From Pontibacter sp. E15-1 (lineage in GTDB: Bacteria; Bacteroidota; Bacteroidia; Cytophagales; Hymenobacteraceae): DNA of 64,000 nt. This document shows positions 8,861 to 17,178 of the stretch, one piece after another. Both the position numbers and the translations under genes were made by a program. The notes beneath the pieces were generated by a model. The model saw only the letters and a list, made by a program, of their open reading frames with translations, searched no databases and was not told the DNA's origin. The stretch is from the NCBI RefSeq assembly GCF_022601975.1, contig NZ_JAKVIR010000001.1, positions 307,049 through 371,048 on the forward strand, read 5' to 3'. Each line of letters starts with the position of its first letter. Positions within the stretch are counted from its first letter, which is position 1.

Positions 8861-9925
8861 ATGGAAATAGCGGAAACCCCAGTCAACCCAATCTATACCC
8901 CCATCACGATCACCGGAATACGGGAGGAAGCGCCCGGTATGAAAACCTTTGTTTTTGGCGGAGACGAGGCCAAAGACATCCCATATGAGGCGGGGCAGTA
9001 CCTGACCTTCGCCCACCAGACCCGCCACGGCGAGGTGCGCCGCTCCTATTCCATCACCTCCTCACCTGACCTGCACGAGCCATTGGCCATCGGTGTAAAG
9101 CGCATCGAAAACGGCTTCTTCTCCAGACTGCTGATAGATCAGGCGCAGGTAGGCGACCAGCTGTATACCATCGGGGCCACGGGCCTCTTTACGCTGCCTA
9201 ACGATATGCCCCGTTACAGGCAGGTGTTTCTGCTGGCGGCGGGCAGTGGCATCACCCCTATCTTCTCCCTACTCAAGACGCTGCTGCACAGCCACCCCAA
9301 TGTGAAGGTGGTGCTGATATACAGCAACAACAGGCCCGAGCGGGCGGCCTTCCGGGATGCGCTGCAGCAATTGGCCGGGCGCTACCCGGAGCGTTTTACG
9401 CTGGAAATGCTCTACAGCGTATCCCCCAACCTGGCCAAGGCCCGCTTGTACAAAGACCTGCTCCAGCAGTTGGTGCGCCAGCATGCCGCGGCCGCTTTCC
9501 CGGAGGCGCTCTTTTACCTCTGTGGCCCCTCCACCTACATGCGCATGTGCTTTTACGCGCTGCGCCAGTTGGATGTGCCCAACGACAATATCCGCCGCGA
9601 GAACTTCAGTACCACGAAAGTGCAGGTGCCGCTCCTCCCCCCCGACACCGACGCCCATACCGTGGTGCTGCGCCTGAAGCAGCGGGAGTACCGGGTACAG
9701 GTGCAATATCCCCAGACGATTTTGCAGGCGGCCCGCAAGGCTTCCGTTCCGCTGCCCTACAGCTGCGAGGCCGGCAAATGCGGCAGTTGCGCCGCACACT
9801 GCACCCAAGGGCAGGTATGGATGTCGTACAACGAGGTGCTGACGGAGAAAGACCTCGCCCAGGGCCTCACCCTCTCGTGTGTGGGCTATCCGGTGGGCGG
9901 CGATGCCGTGCTGGAGGTAATGTGA
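8861..9925 (+). CDS. Ferredoxin-NADP reductase-type flavoprotein with C-terminal 2Fe-2S domain
   Basis: This is a three-domain reductase of the PaaE/Hmp-reductase class. An FAD-binding barrel (residues ~10-110) carries the R-x-Y-S motif at 61-64. An NAD(P)-binding domain (~115-240) has LAAGSGITPIFSLL. A plant-type ferredoxin domain (~265-354) has cysteines 302, 307, 310 and 340 in the CX4CX2C...C pattern. It would pass electrons from NAD(P)H through FAD and the iron-sulfur cluster to a partner oxygenase or desaturase, but no such partner is encoded next to it. PaaE itself normally sits with paaABCD, absent here, so I give no symbol. Confidence 0.9.
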   Translation: MEIAETPVNPIYTPITITGIREEAPGMKTFVFGGDEAKDIPYEAGQYLTFAHQTRHGEVRRSYSITSSPDLHEPLAIGVKRIENGFFSRLLIDQAQVGDQLYTIGATGLFTLPNDMPRYRQVFLLAAGSGITPIFSLLKTLLHSHPNVKVVLIYSNNRPERAAFRDALQQLAGRYPERFTLEMLYSVSPNLAKARLYKDLLQQLVRQHAAAAFPEALFYLCGPSTYMRMCFYALRQLDVPNDNIRRENFSTTKVQVPLLPPDTDAHTVVLRLKQREYRVQVQYPQTILQAARKASVPLPYSCEAGKCGSCAAHCTQGQVWMSYNEVLTEKDLAQGLTLSCVGYPVGGDAVLEVM

Positions 9926-9961
9926 CCCTGGCTTTTGGGTATAGCGCAATCCCCTGGCCAT

Positions 9962-10020
9962 AAAAAAATCCTTCCGGCCAAGAGGGTATAGCGCTTGGTA
10001 TACCCCTTGGCCGGAAGGAC
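9962..10020 (-). terminator. Rho-independent terminator of the aldo-keto reductase gene
   Basis: A ~20-bp inverted repeat (arms around TCCTTCCGGCCAAG and CTTGGCCGGAAGGA) with a loop near 9990-9998 lies 33 bp past the minus-strand stop. On the minus strand it is followed by a run of seven T (9962-9968 read in reverse). It also separates the convergent plus-strand reductase gene. Confidence 0.8.
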
Positions 10021-10052
10021 AGATGGATGCCTCCTTTTACTACTTCAGATTA

Positions 10053-11045
10053 CTACTTCAAAATCTGCTCGATCTGTGCCAGCTCGTCGCTGGAGAAGTG
10101 CTTGTTCTGGAGGCTTTGCAGGGAGTCGGCAAGCTGGGCAGGCGAGCTTGCCCCGATCAGCACGGAAGTGACCCTCTCATCTTTCAGTAGCCAGGCCAGC
10201 GCCATCTGGGCCAGCGACTGCCCGCGTGCCTGCGCCATCTCGTGCAGCTGCCTGATTTTCCCCACTTTCTCGTCGGTGATGTCCTCCTCCTGCAAATGGC
10301 CGGTAGACTTGGCGGCGCGCGAGTCAGCGGGGATGCCTTTCAGGTACTTGCTGGTCAGCAGGCCCTGTGCCAGCGGCGAAAACGGAATGCACCCTACCCC
10401 CTCTGCTTCCAGCAGGCTGAGCAGGCCTTCCTCTTCCACCCAGCGCACAAACATCGAGTATTTGGGCTGATGAATCAGGCAGGGCGTGCCCAGGTCGCGG
10501 AGGATCTGGATGGCTTTGGCGGCCTCGGCGGGCTTGTAGTTGGATAGCCCCACATACAGCGCTTTCCCCTGCCGTACGATCAGGTCAAGAGCTCCCATCG
10601 TTTCCTCCAGCGGGGTTTCCGGGTCCGGGCGGTGATGGTAGAAGATGTCCACATAGTCCAGGCCCATGCGCCTGAGGCTCTGGTCGAGGCTGGCCACCAG
10701 GTATTTCTTGGAGCCCCAGTCGCCGTAAGGGCCGGGCCACATGTCGTACCCCGCCTTGGAGGAGATGATCAACTCGTCGCGGTATGGCCGGAAATCGTCT
10801 TTCAGCAGCTTCCCGAAATTCTCCTCCGCCGAGCCATAGGGTGGCCCGTAGTTATTGGCAAGGTCGAAGTGTGTGATACCGGCATCGAAGGCGTCGCGCA
10901 GCATCTGGCGGGAATTTTCCAGCACGTCCACGTGGCCGAAGTTATGCCACAGGCCCAGCGAGAGGGCAGGCAGTTTCAGGCCGCTTTTGCCACAGCGGCG
11001 GTACTCCATGGAGGTATAGCGCTCCGGGTTTGGGGTATAAGTCAT
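10053..11045 (-). CDS. mgrA: L-glyceraldehyde 3-phosphate reductase (aldo/keto reductase, YghZ/Gpr family)
   Basis: The 330-residue sequence matches the YghZ/Gpr subfamily across its length: YRRCGKSGLKLPALSLGLWHNFG at the start, FDLANNYGPPYGSAEENFG, ELIISSKAGYDMWPGPYG, YVDIFYHHRPDPETP, and a C-terminal QMALAWLLKDERVTSVLIGAS. The AKR tetrad Asp, Tyr, Lys and His is present in those motifs. It reduces L-glyceraldehyde 3-phosphate and other aldehydes with NADPH; in E. coli it helps methylglyoxal detoxification. The gene is single, with its own terminator and convergent to the flavoprotein gene. Confidence 0.93.
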   Translation of the reverse strand: MTYTPNPERYTSMEYRRCGKSGLKLPALSLGLWHNFGHVDVLENSRQMLRDAFDAGITHFDLANNYGPPYGSAEENFGKLLKDDFRPYRDELIISSKAGYDMWPGPYGDWGSKKYLVASLDQSLRRMGLDYVDIFYHHRPDPETPLEETMGALDLIVRQGKALYVGLSNYKPAEAAKAIQILRDLGTPCLIHQPKYSMFVRWVEEEGLLSLLEAEGVGCIPFSPLAQGLLTSKYLKGIPADSRAAKSTGHLQEEDITDEKVGKIRQLHEMAQARGQSLAQMALAWLLKDERVTSVLIGASSPAQLADSLQSLQNKHFSSDELAQIEQILK

Positions 11046-11354
11046 GTATCGCGAATGTAAGGTTTGAGGTGAGAAAGGGAAATTAAGGGATTATTTGCTT
11101 TCCGCCAAAACTCCCTGGCTTTACTCTGCACCAACCCATCAAAACATACACAAAACCAAACAATTAACCCAAAAAAGTATGGCAACAACAAAAAAAGATA
11201 CCGTATACCTATAACCGAACGGCAACCTGTATCAGTCGCGCCAGCCCGCCACAGTGCTTTTGCCCATGCGCTGCACCCATAACGCGGTAGTGCTACCAGG
11301 TGCCTTCAGCAAATAATTGTATACCATATGGATGACCGATAGAACAGCAAGCCT
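11046..11354. other. Divergent intergenic region
   Basis: About 309 bp between the aldo-keto reductase (minus) and universal stress (plus) genes. It should hold both promoters, but I see no consensus -33/-7 pair. A mini-frame of 11 codons at 11179 (MATTKKDTVYL) is too short to call. Confidence 0.4.
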
Positions 11355-12182
11355 ATGTCCCAAAGCGTTTTAGTGCTCTACGATTTTTCTCCCGGCTCCC
11401 GGCAGGCGCTGCGCGTCGCGCACCTGTGGGCAACCTGGTCGGGGGCTGAGCTGCACCTGCTGCATAACCTGGAGGGCTCTTATGCCCCTGCCATGTCCGA
11501 TCAGGAAGTGCGGCAGCAGGTACATGCCATTTCCAAGGCAGAGGCGTTCAACAAGGTGCAGCGCAGCTTTAAGAAAGTGACAGATGAGGAAATAAACCCG
11601 GTAAACGTGCACATCTCCATCAACAGCCTGGCCACAACCGTGAACCAGCTGCTATGGGAACACAACGCCCAACTGCTGTTTGCCGGCCTGAACGATCGCG
11701 GCACACTGAAACGCCTTTTTATCGGCAGCACCATTCTCCGGCTGTTGGACATGGTGCGTGTCCCGATCGTGACCATACCGAAAAACGTGCCCGTGTTTCA
11801 GAAGCTTGCCCTGCATATCAGCGTCAACTATCATTATACCTTCAACTCGCGCGCGCTCCACCAGTTCCTGCAACTCATGGGCGACAAGGCGGAGAAGCTC
11901 GTGTTTTTGTCGGTGCTGACCGAAGACGATGACAGGCCGCAGGCGACCAGCCATCTGGAAAGCCTCAAAGCCACTTTCTCCGACCACCCTGCCGTACATA
12001 CCTGTCTTTTTGAGGGCAATGAACCGCTCGACCAGGTAAAGACTTATATGCAGGCGCAGACGGATGGGGTGCTGGTGGTGCAGAAGAGGTCGAGGGCGAT
12101 GACGGACTATATGTTCAGAGAGTTCTTCATCAATGAACTGGTACACGACGCGAGCCTGCCCCTGATCATCCTTCCCGAATGA
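11355..12182 (+). CDS. Universal stress protein (UspA family, two-domain length)
   Basis: The 275-residue protein starts with a Usp-type strand (VLVLYDFSPGSRQALRVAHLWA) and a second half that repeats the fold around residue 150 (KLALHISVNYHYTFNSRALHQFL). The ATP-binding glycine motif G-X2-G-X9-G is only loosely represented near the end of the first half (IGSTILRLLD...VPIVTIP). It probably tunes a target under stress by binding nucleotide. Its stop overlaps the start of the antiporter gene by four bases (ATGA), so the two are translationally coupled; the USP may act as a regulatory subunit of the transporter (inference). Confidence 0.87.
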   Translation: MSQSVLVLYDFSPGSRQALRVAHLWATWSGAELHLLHNLEGSYAPAMSDQEVRQQVHAISKAEAFNKVQRSFKKVTDEEINPVNVHISINSLATTVNQLLWEHNAQLLFAGLNDRGTLKRLFIGSTILRLLDMVRVPIVTIPKNVPVFQKLALHISVNYHYTFNSRALHQFLQLMGDKAEKLVFLSVLTEDDDRPQATSHLESLKATFSDHPAVHTCLFEGNEPLDQVKTYMQAQTDGVLVVQKRSRAMTDYMFREFFINELVHDASLPLIILPE

Positions 12183-13846
12183 GCTCGTTGGCCAACATCC
12201 TCCGGGACCCGTTTCTGGAGCTTGCCGTGATCCTTTTTCTGGCGGCGGCGGCGGGCAGCCTGGGGCAGCTCCTCCGGCAGCCCCTCATCGTCATGTTCAT
12301 CGCCCTGGGTATACTTATCGGGCCGTCGGCCCTGAACATCATACAGTCGCAGGCCCAAATTCACTTGCTGGCTGAGGTGGGCATTGCGCTGCTTCTATTC
12401 ATCGTTGGCCTCCGCCTGGACCTGCAGCTGGTCAGGTCCATCGGCAAAACAGCGCTGTTCACCGGACTGGGGCAGGTTATCTTCACGTCGGTGGCAGGGT
12501 ACCTGATCGGGTTGGCACTCGGTTTCCCGGCACTCCACAGCCTGTACATCGCGGTGGCGCTCACGTTTTCCAGCACCATCATCATCGTGAAACTCCTGAC
12601 CGATAAAAAGGAGATTGACTCGCTTTATGGCCAGATCGCCATCGGCTTCCTGATTGTGCAGGACCTGGTCGTAATCCTGATCATGATCCTGCTCTCGACG
12701 CTCAGCAAAGGCGAGAGCGCCTCGCTGGTAGAGGATTTTTCACGGACGGGTCTGAAGGGCGCCCTGTTGGCTGGCTGCATCTACCTGCTCATGCGGTGGG
12801 TGATACCGGCTATAACCACGTTCCTGGCGAAATCGCAGGAGCTACTCACGCTGTTTTCCATCGCATGGGCCATTCTGCTGGCCTCTGCAAGCCAGTTGCT
12901 GGGATTCAGCAGCGAGGTGGGGGCTTTTCTTGCCGGGGTGAGCCTTGCCTCCACGCCCTTCCGCGAGTCTATCAGTGCCCGGTTGGCAAGCCTGCGGGAT
13001 TTCCTGCTGCTGTTTTTCTTCATCAACCTCGGGGCCATGCTTGATCTCTCCACCCTGGAGGCGCAGGTGCCCGCGGCCATCGTATTCTCGTTTTTTGTTT
13101 TGATTGGCAATCCGGTCATTGTCCTGATCATCATGGGGGTGATGGGCTATACCAAGCGCACCTCTTTCCTGGCAGGGCTCACAGTGGCACAGATCAGCGA
13201 GTTTTCCCTGATTTTGGCGGGTATGGGGTATAACGTCGGGCACATCAGCGCCGAGGTGGTCGGTCTGATCACGCTGGTGGGGCTCATCACGATAGGCCTG
13301 TCTACCTATATGATTCTCTATTCGCATATTTTATATAGCTGGCTTGCCCCGCTGCTGCAGGTGTTCGAACGAAAAAGCCCATACAAAGAAAATGTCTTGG
13401 CGTTGAATACCAGGGAGCCGTACAAGGCGCTCGTTATCGGGCTGGGGAGGTTTGGGAGCGCCATTGCGGAGAACCTTCGCCGGCACGGGATCAATCTTTT
13501 GGGCGTCGATACGGACCCCAAGGTGGTTAAGCAATTCCGGGAGGCAGGCTTTGATGTGGAATATGGCGACCTGGAGGACCCGGACATCTTTGATCGGCTA
13601 CCATGCCAGACCGCTGCCTACATCATCAACACCGTGCCCGATGAGGGCCTGGCGAAAAGCATGCTCAAACACCTGCGCACCCGGGGCTATACCGGGAAAA
13701 TACTGGTGACGGCCAAAACGGCCAAAAGTGCCGCCCGCCTTCGCAAGCAGGATGCAGACGACGTGCTTGTGCCCCTGACGATGGCCGCCGACGGCATTGT
13801 CGATCGCCTGAGCGCACTGGCCAGCCAACACGCCACGCCAAACTAA
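12179..13846 (+). CDS. Monovalent cation:proton antiporter (CPA2/Kef type) with TrkA-N domain
   Basis: The 555-residue protein has ~12 transmembrane helices (residues ~10-395) with CPA2-type motifs such as IALGILIGPSAL, EVGIALLLFIVGLRLDL, SSTIIIVKLL, and SSEVGAFLAGVSLA, followed by a cytoplasmic RCK/TrkA-N domain (~415-530) with the nucleotide-binding signature GLGRFGSAIAENL and an acidic DTD at the end of the second strand. It would exchange K+ or Na+ for H+ under nucleotide control. It follows the USP gene with an ATGA overlap. KefB/YbaL are the nearest named homologues; ion specificity is not decided. Confidence 0.92.
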   Translation: MSSLANILRDPFLELAVILFLAAAAGSLGQLLRQPLIVMFIALGILIGPSALNIIQSQAQIHLLAEVGIALLLFIVGLRLDLQLVRSIGKTALFTGLGQVIFTSVAGYLIGLALGFPALHSLYIAVALTFSSTIIIVKLLTDKKEIDSLYGQIAIGFLIVQDLVVILIMILLSTLSKGESASLVEDFSRTGLKGALLAGCIYLLMRWVIPAITTFLAKSQELLTLFSIAWAILLASASQLLGFSSEVGAFLAGVSLASTPFRESISARLASLRDFLLLFFFINLGAMLDLSTLEAQVPAAIVFSFFVLIGNPVIVLIIMGVMGYTKRTSFLAGLTVAQISEFSLILAGMGYNVGHISAEVVGLITLVGLITIGLSTYMILYSHILYSWLAPLLQVFERKSPYKENVLALNTREPYKALVIGLGRFGSAIAENLRRHGINLLGVDTDPKVVKQFREAGFDVEYGDLEDPDIFDRLPCQTAAYIINTVPDEGLAKSMLKHLRTRGYTGKILVTAKTAKSAARLRKQDADDVLVPLTMAADGIVDRLSALASQHATPN

Positions 13847-14012
13847 CTGGTATGAGGTATACGTTTGCATTCAGGTATAACAATGCGCCTAACAATGTGC
13901 TTATACCTCTAGCTACTAAATTGAGTGCAGCAGGTATGCGCGCTCAAATCACAGGGTATAAGAATCTAATTACCAGATGTTTCTGATTTATTCATCCGAA
14001 ACTTTTCCTGAA

Positions 14013-14096
14013 GCGGATTTCCTAATCCGCGTTAGCAGAACCACAGGGATCAGCAAATCCCGGCAGGGTGGAATGCGAGGCACAAGCGGACGCTTG
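14013..14096. repeat. REP-like cluster of short palindromes
   Basis: Three small dyads lie in a row: GCGGATTtcctAATCCGC at 14013-14030, GGGATcagcaaATCCC at 14046-14061 and CAAGCGgaCGCTTG at 14083-14096. The style, with short GC-rich stems and 2-6 nt loops between convergent genes, resembles REP sequences. Another cluster is at 22218-22349 with different stem sequence. Confidence 0.5.
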
Positions 14097-14120
14097 CGCC
14101 ATAAAGAGGCTATTTATTGC

Positions 14121-14160
14121 AAAAAAATCCCTGCCCGGCATATAAAGTCGGGCAGGGATT
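14121..14160 (-). terminator. Rho-independent terminator of the GH43 gene
   Basis: Perfect 12-bp arms (AATCCCTGCCCG at 14126-14137, its complement at 14149-14160) flank an 11-nt loop. Read on the minus strand the stem is followed by seven T (14127-14121), 21 bp beyond the GH43 stop codon. Confidence 0.85.
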
Positions 14161-14180
14161 CTGTGTATAACTACGGTTGC

Positions 14181-15302
14181 TTATTCGTTGTAAGCTGTAA
14201 TGGTTTGGATGGTACCGTCCGGGTTATACTTGAGCTCAGTCATTTTGATGTTGCGCAGATGCGTCTTGCCGGACAGCTGCGTGTCGTGGTAGAAGAGATA
14301 CCATTTGCCCTTGAACTCCACAATGGAGTGGTGGTTCGTCCAGCCTTGCACCGGCTTCAGCAGCACACCCTGGTAGGTAAACGGACCAACGGGACTGTCG
14401 CCGATGGCGTAGGCGATGTTGTGCGTGTCTCCGGTGGAGTATGAGAAGTAGTACTTGCCGTTGTATTGGTGCACCCACGCGGCCTCAAAAAAGCGGCGCT
14501 CATTGTCGCCTGCGAGCAGGTGTTTGCCGTCTTTGTCCAGGATCTGCACATCCTGCACGTCTCCGCTGAAACTGAGCATGTCCGGGCTCAGGCGCGCCAC
14601 TTTAGGCATAAGGGCTGGCTTGTCGTCAGCTGGGTATTCGTCGTTTTCGGTGTAGGCCCCGGAGCTCCAGCGCTGCAGCTGACCGCCCCATATCCCGCCA
14701 AAGTACATATAGCTCGTTCCGTCTGTATCGGTAAACACGGCCGGGTCAATACTGTAGCTTTGTGCAATCGGTTGCGGTTGCGGCGTAAACGGGCCGGTGG
14801 GCGAGGAACTTGTGGCTACCCCAATCCGAAACACGTCTTTTTTGTCCTTAACCGGGAAATACAGATAGTAGGTGCCGTTTTTGAAAGCCGCGTCGGGTGC
14901 CCATAACTGCCTTCCCGCCCACGGTATGTCTTTGATATCGAGCCCCACGCCATGATCGGTGATTGTACCGTTGGGGTCGTCCATCGAGAAGATGTGGTAA
15001 TCGCGCATGTCAAAGTGCGAGCCATCGTCTTTTTCCTGCACACCCGCGTCTATATCGTGTGAAGGGTATATATAGATCTTGCCATCGAACACGTGCGCAG
15101 AAGGGTCGGCGGTATAGATATCCGATACCAGTGGCTGCGTCAGATACTGCCCATCCTGAGCCGTAGCATCCTGGTTTTCAGCCACTGCATCCTGGTTTTC
15201 CGACGCGTCACCTTCCTGGGTATTGCTTTGGCAGGCACCGGAAAAAACTGTGGCGGCCATCAGGGCAAAAGTCATTTTCCTGAAATAGGATCTGTTTTTC
15301 AT
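14181..15302 (-). CDS. GH43 family glycoside hydrolase lipoprotein (arabinosidase/xylosidase type)
   Basis: The 373-residue protein has a lipoprotein signal (FALMAATVFSGAC, Cys24) and a Glu/Gln/Asp-rich linker, then a five-bladed propeller. Catalytic-site marks are YTADPSAHVFDGKIYIYPS (general base Asp66), SYSIDPAVFTDTDG (pKa-modulating Asp ~187) and FFEAAWVHQYNGKYYFSYS (general acid Glu). It would remove arabinose or xylose side chains at the cell surface. It stands alone, with its own terminator, and is not in a SusCD-type locus here. Exact specificity is undecided. Confidence 0.9.
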   Translation of the reverse strand: MKNRSYFRKMTFALMAATVFSGACQSNTQEGDASENQDAVAENQDATAQDGQYLTQPLVSDIYTADPSAHVFDGKIYIYPSHDIDAGVQEKDDGSHFDMRDYHIFSMDDPNGTITDHGVGLDIKDIPWAGRQLWAPDAAFKNGTYYLYFPVKDKKDVFRIGVATSSSPTGPFTPQPQPIAQSYSIDPAVFTDTDGTSYMYFGGIWGGQLQRWSSGAYTENDEYPADDKPALMPKVARLSPDMLSFSGDVQDVQILDKDGKHLLAGDNERRFFEAAWVHQYNGKYYFSYSTGDTHNIAYAIGDSPVGPFTYQGVLLKPVQGWTNHHSIVEFKGKWYLFYHDTQLSGKTHLRNIKMTELKYNPDGTIQTITAYNE

Positions 15303-15596
15303 ATGTCAATCTGTTGGTTAGCGGTACTGGTAGTTGGCAGTAAAACGCCCTGTTTCAACCTTTGGCCGGAGGCCCGGGGCAGCTGCCTGTTTCCAAACAT
15401 ACTACTTTGTGAAATCGGTTGCAAGCCAACAGACAGGTTTCATGCAAATTTAGCGGCAAGGCCCCATCCCCTCCCTCCTCCAACTCGGTAACGCTTCGGA
15501 CACTACAGCCTGCCTGTGCCCGCTTTTCTGGCTGAAAGTAGTACCTTTGGCCTTGCGGCTGCGGCCGCCATACACGGACACTAAACGAACGATACT
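15303..15596. other. Divergent promoter region of GH43 and pepD genes
   Basis: Nearly 300 bp without a gene. One clear -7-like box for the plus strand is at 15542-15549. I see nothing convincing for the minus strand. Confidence 0.4.
15542..15549 (+). promoter_or_regulatory. Bacteroidota-type -7 box (TACCTTTG) of pepD
   Basis: TACCTTTG matches TAnnTTTG and lies 47 bp upstream of the pepD start, giving a 5' leader of about 40 nt. No good TTG is seen at the -33 spacing, so only half the promoter is supported. Confidence 0.5.
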
Positions 15597-17060
15597 ATGC
15601 GCTCAGAAGTACGGAACCTGGAGCCGAAGGCGCTCTGGGAAAACTTTGCCGATTTAAACGCCGTCCCCCGCCCCTCCAAAAAAGAGGCACGGGTCATTCA
15701 GTTTATAAAAGACTTCGGCCAGGGCCTCGGTCTCGACACTTACGAGGATGAGACAGGCAACGTCATCATCCGGAAGCCAGCCACGCCGGGTATGGAAAAC
15801 AGGCAAACAGTGGCCCTGCAGAGCCACCTGGACATGGTGCACCAAAAAAACGCCGACACAACTTTTGATTTTGACGCTGAAGGCATCCGGATGCACGTGG
15901 ACGGTGACTGGGTAAAGGCAGAAGGTACCACGCTGGGCGCTGACAACGGCATCGGGGTTGCCTCGATCATGGCCCTGCTGGCCGCCAAGGATATTCCACA
16001 CCCGGCATTGGAGGCGCTTTTCACCATTGACGAGGAAACGGGTATGACAGGTGCCTTCGGGCTGAAGGGGGGGCTGCTACAGGCCAGCATCCTGCTGAAC
16101 CTCGACACGGAAGACGACCGGGAACTGACCATCGGCTGCGCTGGCGGGATAGACGTGACCGCCACAGGCAGCTATACCCCGGAGAAGACACCGGCAGGCA
16201 GCACCGGCTATACCCTTACCATAAAGGGACTTGCCGGCGGGCACTCCGGTATGGACATTATACTGGGCCGCGCCAACGCCAACAAACTGATGAACCGACT
16301 GCTGTACGGTGCCTCTCGGCAGTTTGCGCTGCAGATCGGGGCGATTGACGGCGGCGGCCTGCGCAACGCCATCCCGCGTGAGTCAACAGCTCATGTAGCC
16401 GTGGCAGACGCGGACACCGGGGCTTTCGAGCGTTTTGTAGAGGAACAGGCGGCTGTGGTGCAGCAAGAGTACCGCATCACCGACCCGAAGCTGCAGGTAC
16501 ACGCAGTTCGGACAGCGGCGCCAGAAAACGTGTTGCCCGCCGCCTTCGCTACCACGCTCTTGCAGGCGATCTACGCCTGCCCCAACGGCATACACCGCTT
16601 GAGCCCGGAGATGGAAGGGCTGGTACAGACGTCCAACAACCTGGCCCGCGTAGAGGTGAAGGAAGGTGCCTACAGCATCCTGTGCCTTACCCGAAGCTCC
16701 GTAGACAGCGAAAAGGCAGACCTCGCCCAGGCGATTCAGTGCGCGCTGGAGCTGGCCGGGGCACAGGTGGCCTTAAGCGGATCATACCCTGGCTGGGCCC
16801 CAAAGCCGGACGCCGCCATCATACAGCTGATGCGCGACCTGTACCGCGCCAAGTTCGACGGCGAACCGGACGTGAACGCCTGCCATGCCGGACTGGAGTG
16901 CGGCATTCTGGGGGCAAACTACCCTGCCATAGAAATGATCTCCTTCGGCCCAAACATCCGCGGGGCACACTCCCCGGACGAGAAGGTGCAGATCAGCTCA
17001 GTCCAGAAGTACTGGGATTTTCTGCTGGCTACGCTCCAACGCATTCCCGAAAAAGCCTGA
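15597..17060 (+). CDS. pepD: Aminoacyl-histidine dipeptidase (M20 family, PepD)
   Basis: The 487-residue length and motifs fit PepD/peptidase D. The dinuclear zinc site residues are in LQSHLDMVHQK (His), TLGADNGIGVA (bridging Asp), TIDEETGMTGAFGL (catalytic and ligand Glu), LDTEDD (Asp) and GPNIRGAHSPDE (C-terminal His). The lid/dimerisation domain is residues ~190-380. It cleaves Xaa-His and other dipeptides in the cytoplasm, recycling amino acids. The gene is monocistronic with a TACCTTTG promoter box upstream and a strong terminator hairpin after it. Confidence 0.95.
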   Translation: MRSEVRNLEPKALWENFADLNAVPRPSKKEARVIQFIKDFGQGLGLDTYEDETGNVIIRKPATPGMENRQTVALQSHLDMVHQKNADTTFDFDAEGIRMHVDGDWVKAEGTTLGADNGIGVASIMALLAAKDIPHPALEALFTIDEETGMTGAFGLKGGLLQASILLNLDTEDDRELTIGCAGGIDVTATGSYTPEKTPAGSTGYTLTIKGLAGGHSGMDIILGRANANKLMNRLLYGASRQFALQIGAIDGGGLRNAIPRESTAHVAVADADTGAFERFVEEQAAVVQQEYRITDPKLQVHAVRTAAPENVLPAAFATTLLQAIYACPNGIHRLSPEMEGLVQTSNNLARVEVKEGAYSILCLTRSSVDSEKADLAQAIQCALELAGAQVALSGSYPGWAPKPDAAIIQLMRDLYRAKFDGEPDVNACHAGLECGILGANYPAIEMISFGPNIRGAHSPDEKVQISSVQKYWDFLLATLQRIPEKA

Positions 17061-17089
17061 GCCAACAAATAGGAGAGTTTATACCACTC

Positions 17090-17139
17090 TACTAATGCGA
17101 AAGCCGCTCTGTTTGCACGGAGCGGCTTTCGCATTAGTA
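17090..17139. terminator. Bidirectional terminator between pepD and phosphorylase genes
   Basis: A perfect 20-bp inverted repeat (17090-17109 and 17120-17139) with a 10-nt loop sits between the two convergent genes. There is no long T run; the stem is stable enough to stop transcription in either direction. Confidence 0.7.
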
Positions 17140-17178
17140 TAAAAGTGTACTTATGGTGACAAAGGTTGCCTTGTGATG

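Larger units (their letters stand above)
13847..14180. other. Convergent intergenic region with REP-like palindromes and terminator
   Basis: This ~330 bp stretch lies between convergent genes. It holds no ORF that I would support. Its structure is the REP-like cluster at 14013-14096 and the terminator at 14121-14160. Confidence 0.5.

Noticed and set aside
9962..10020. Considered as a MITE because of its long dyad with GGTATA
   Set aside because: It has a T run on the minus strand and lies between convergent genes, so a terminator explains it better.
11179..11214. 11-codon mini-frame MATTKKDTVYL
   Set aside because: It is too short and has no supporting ribosome-binding or homology evidence.
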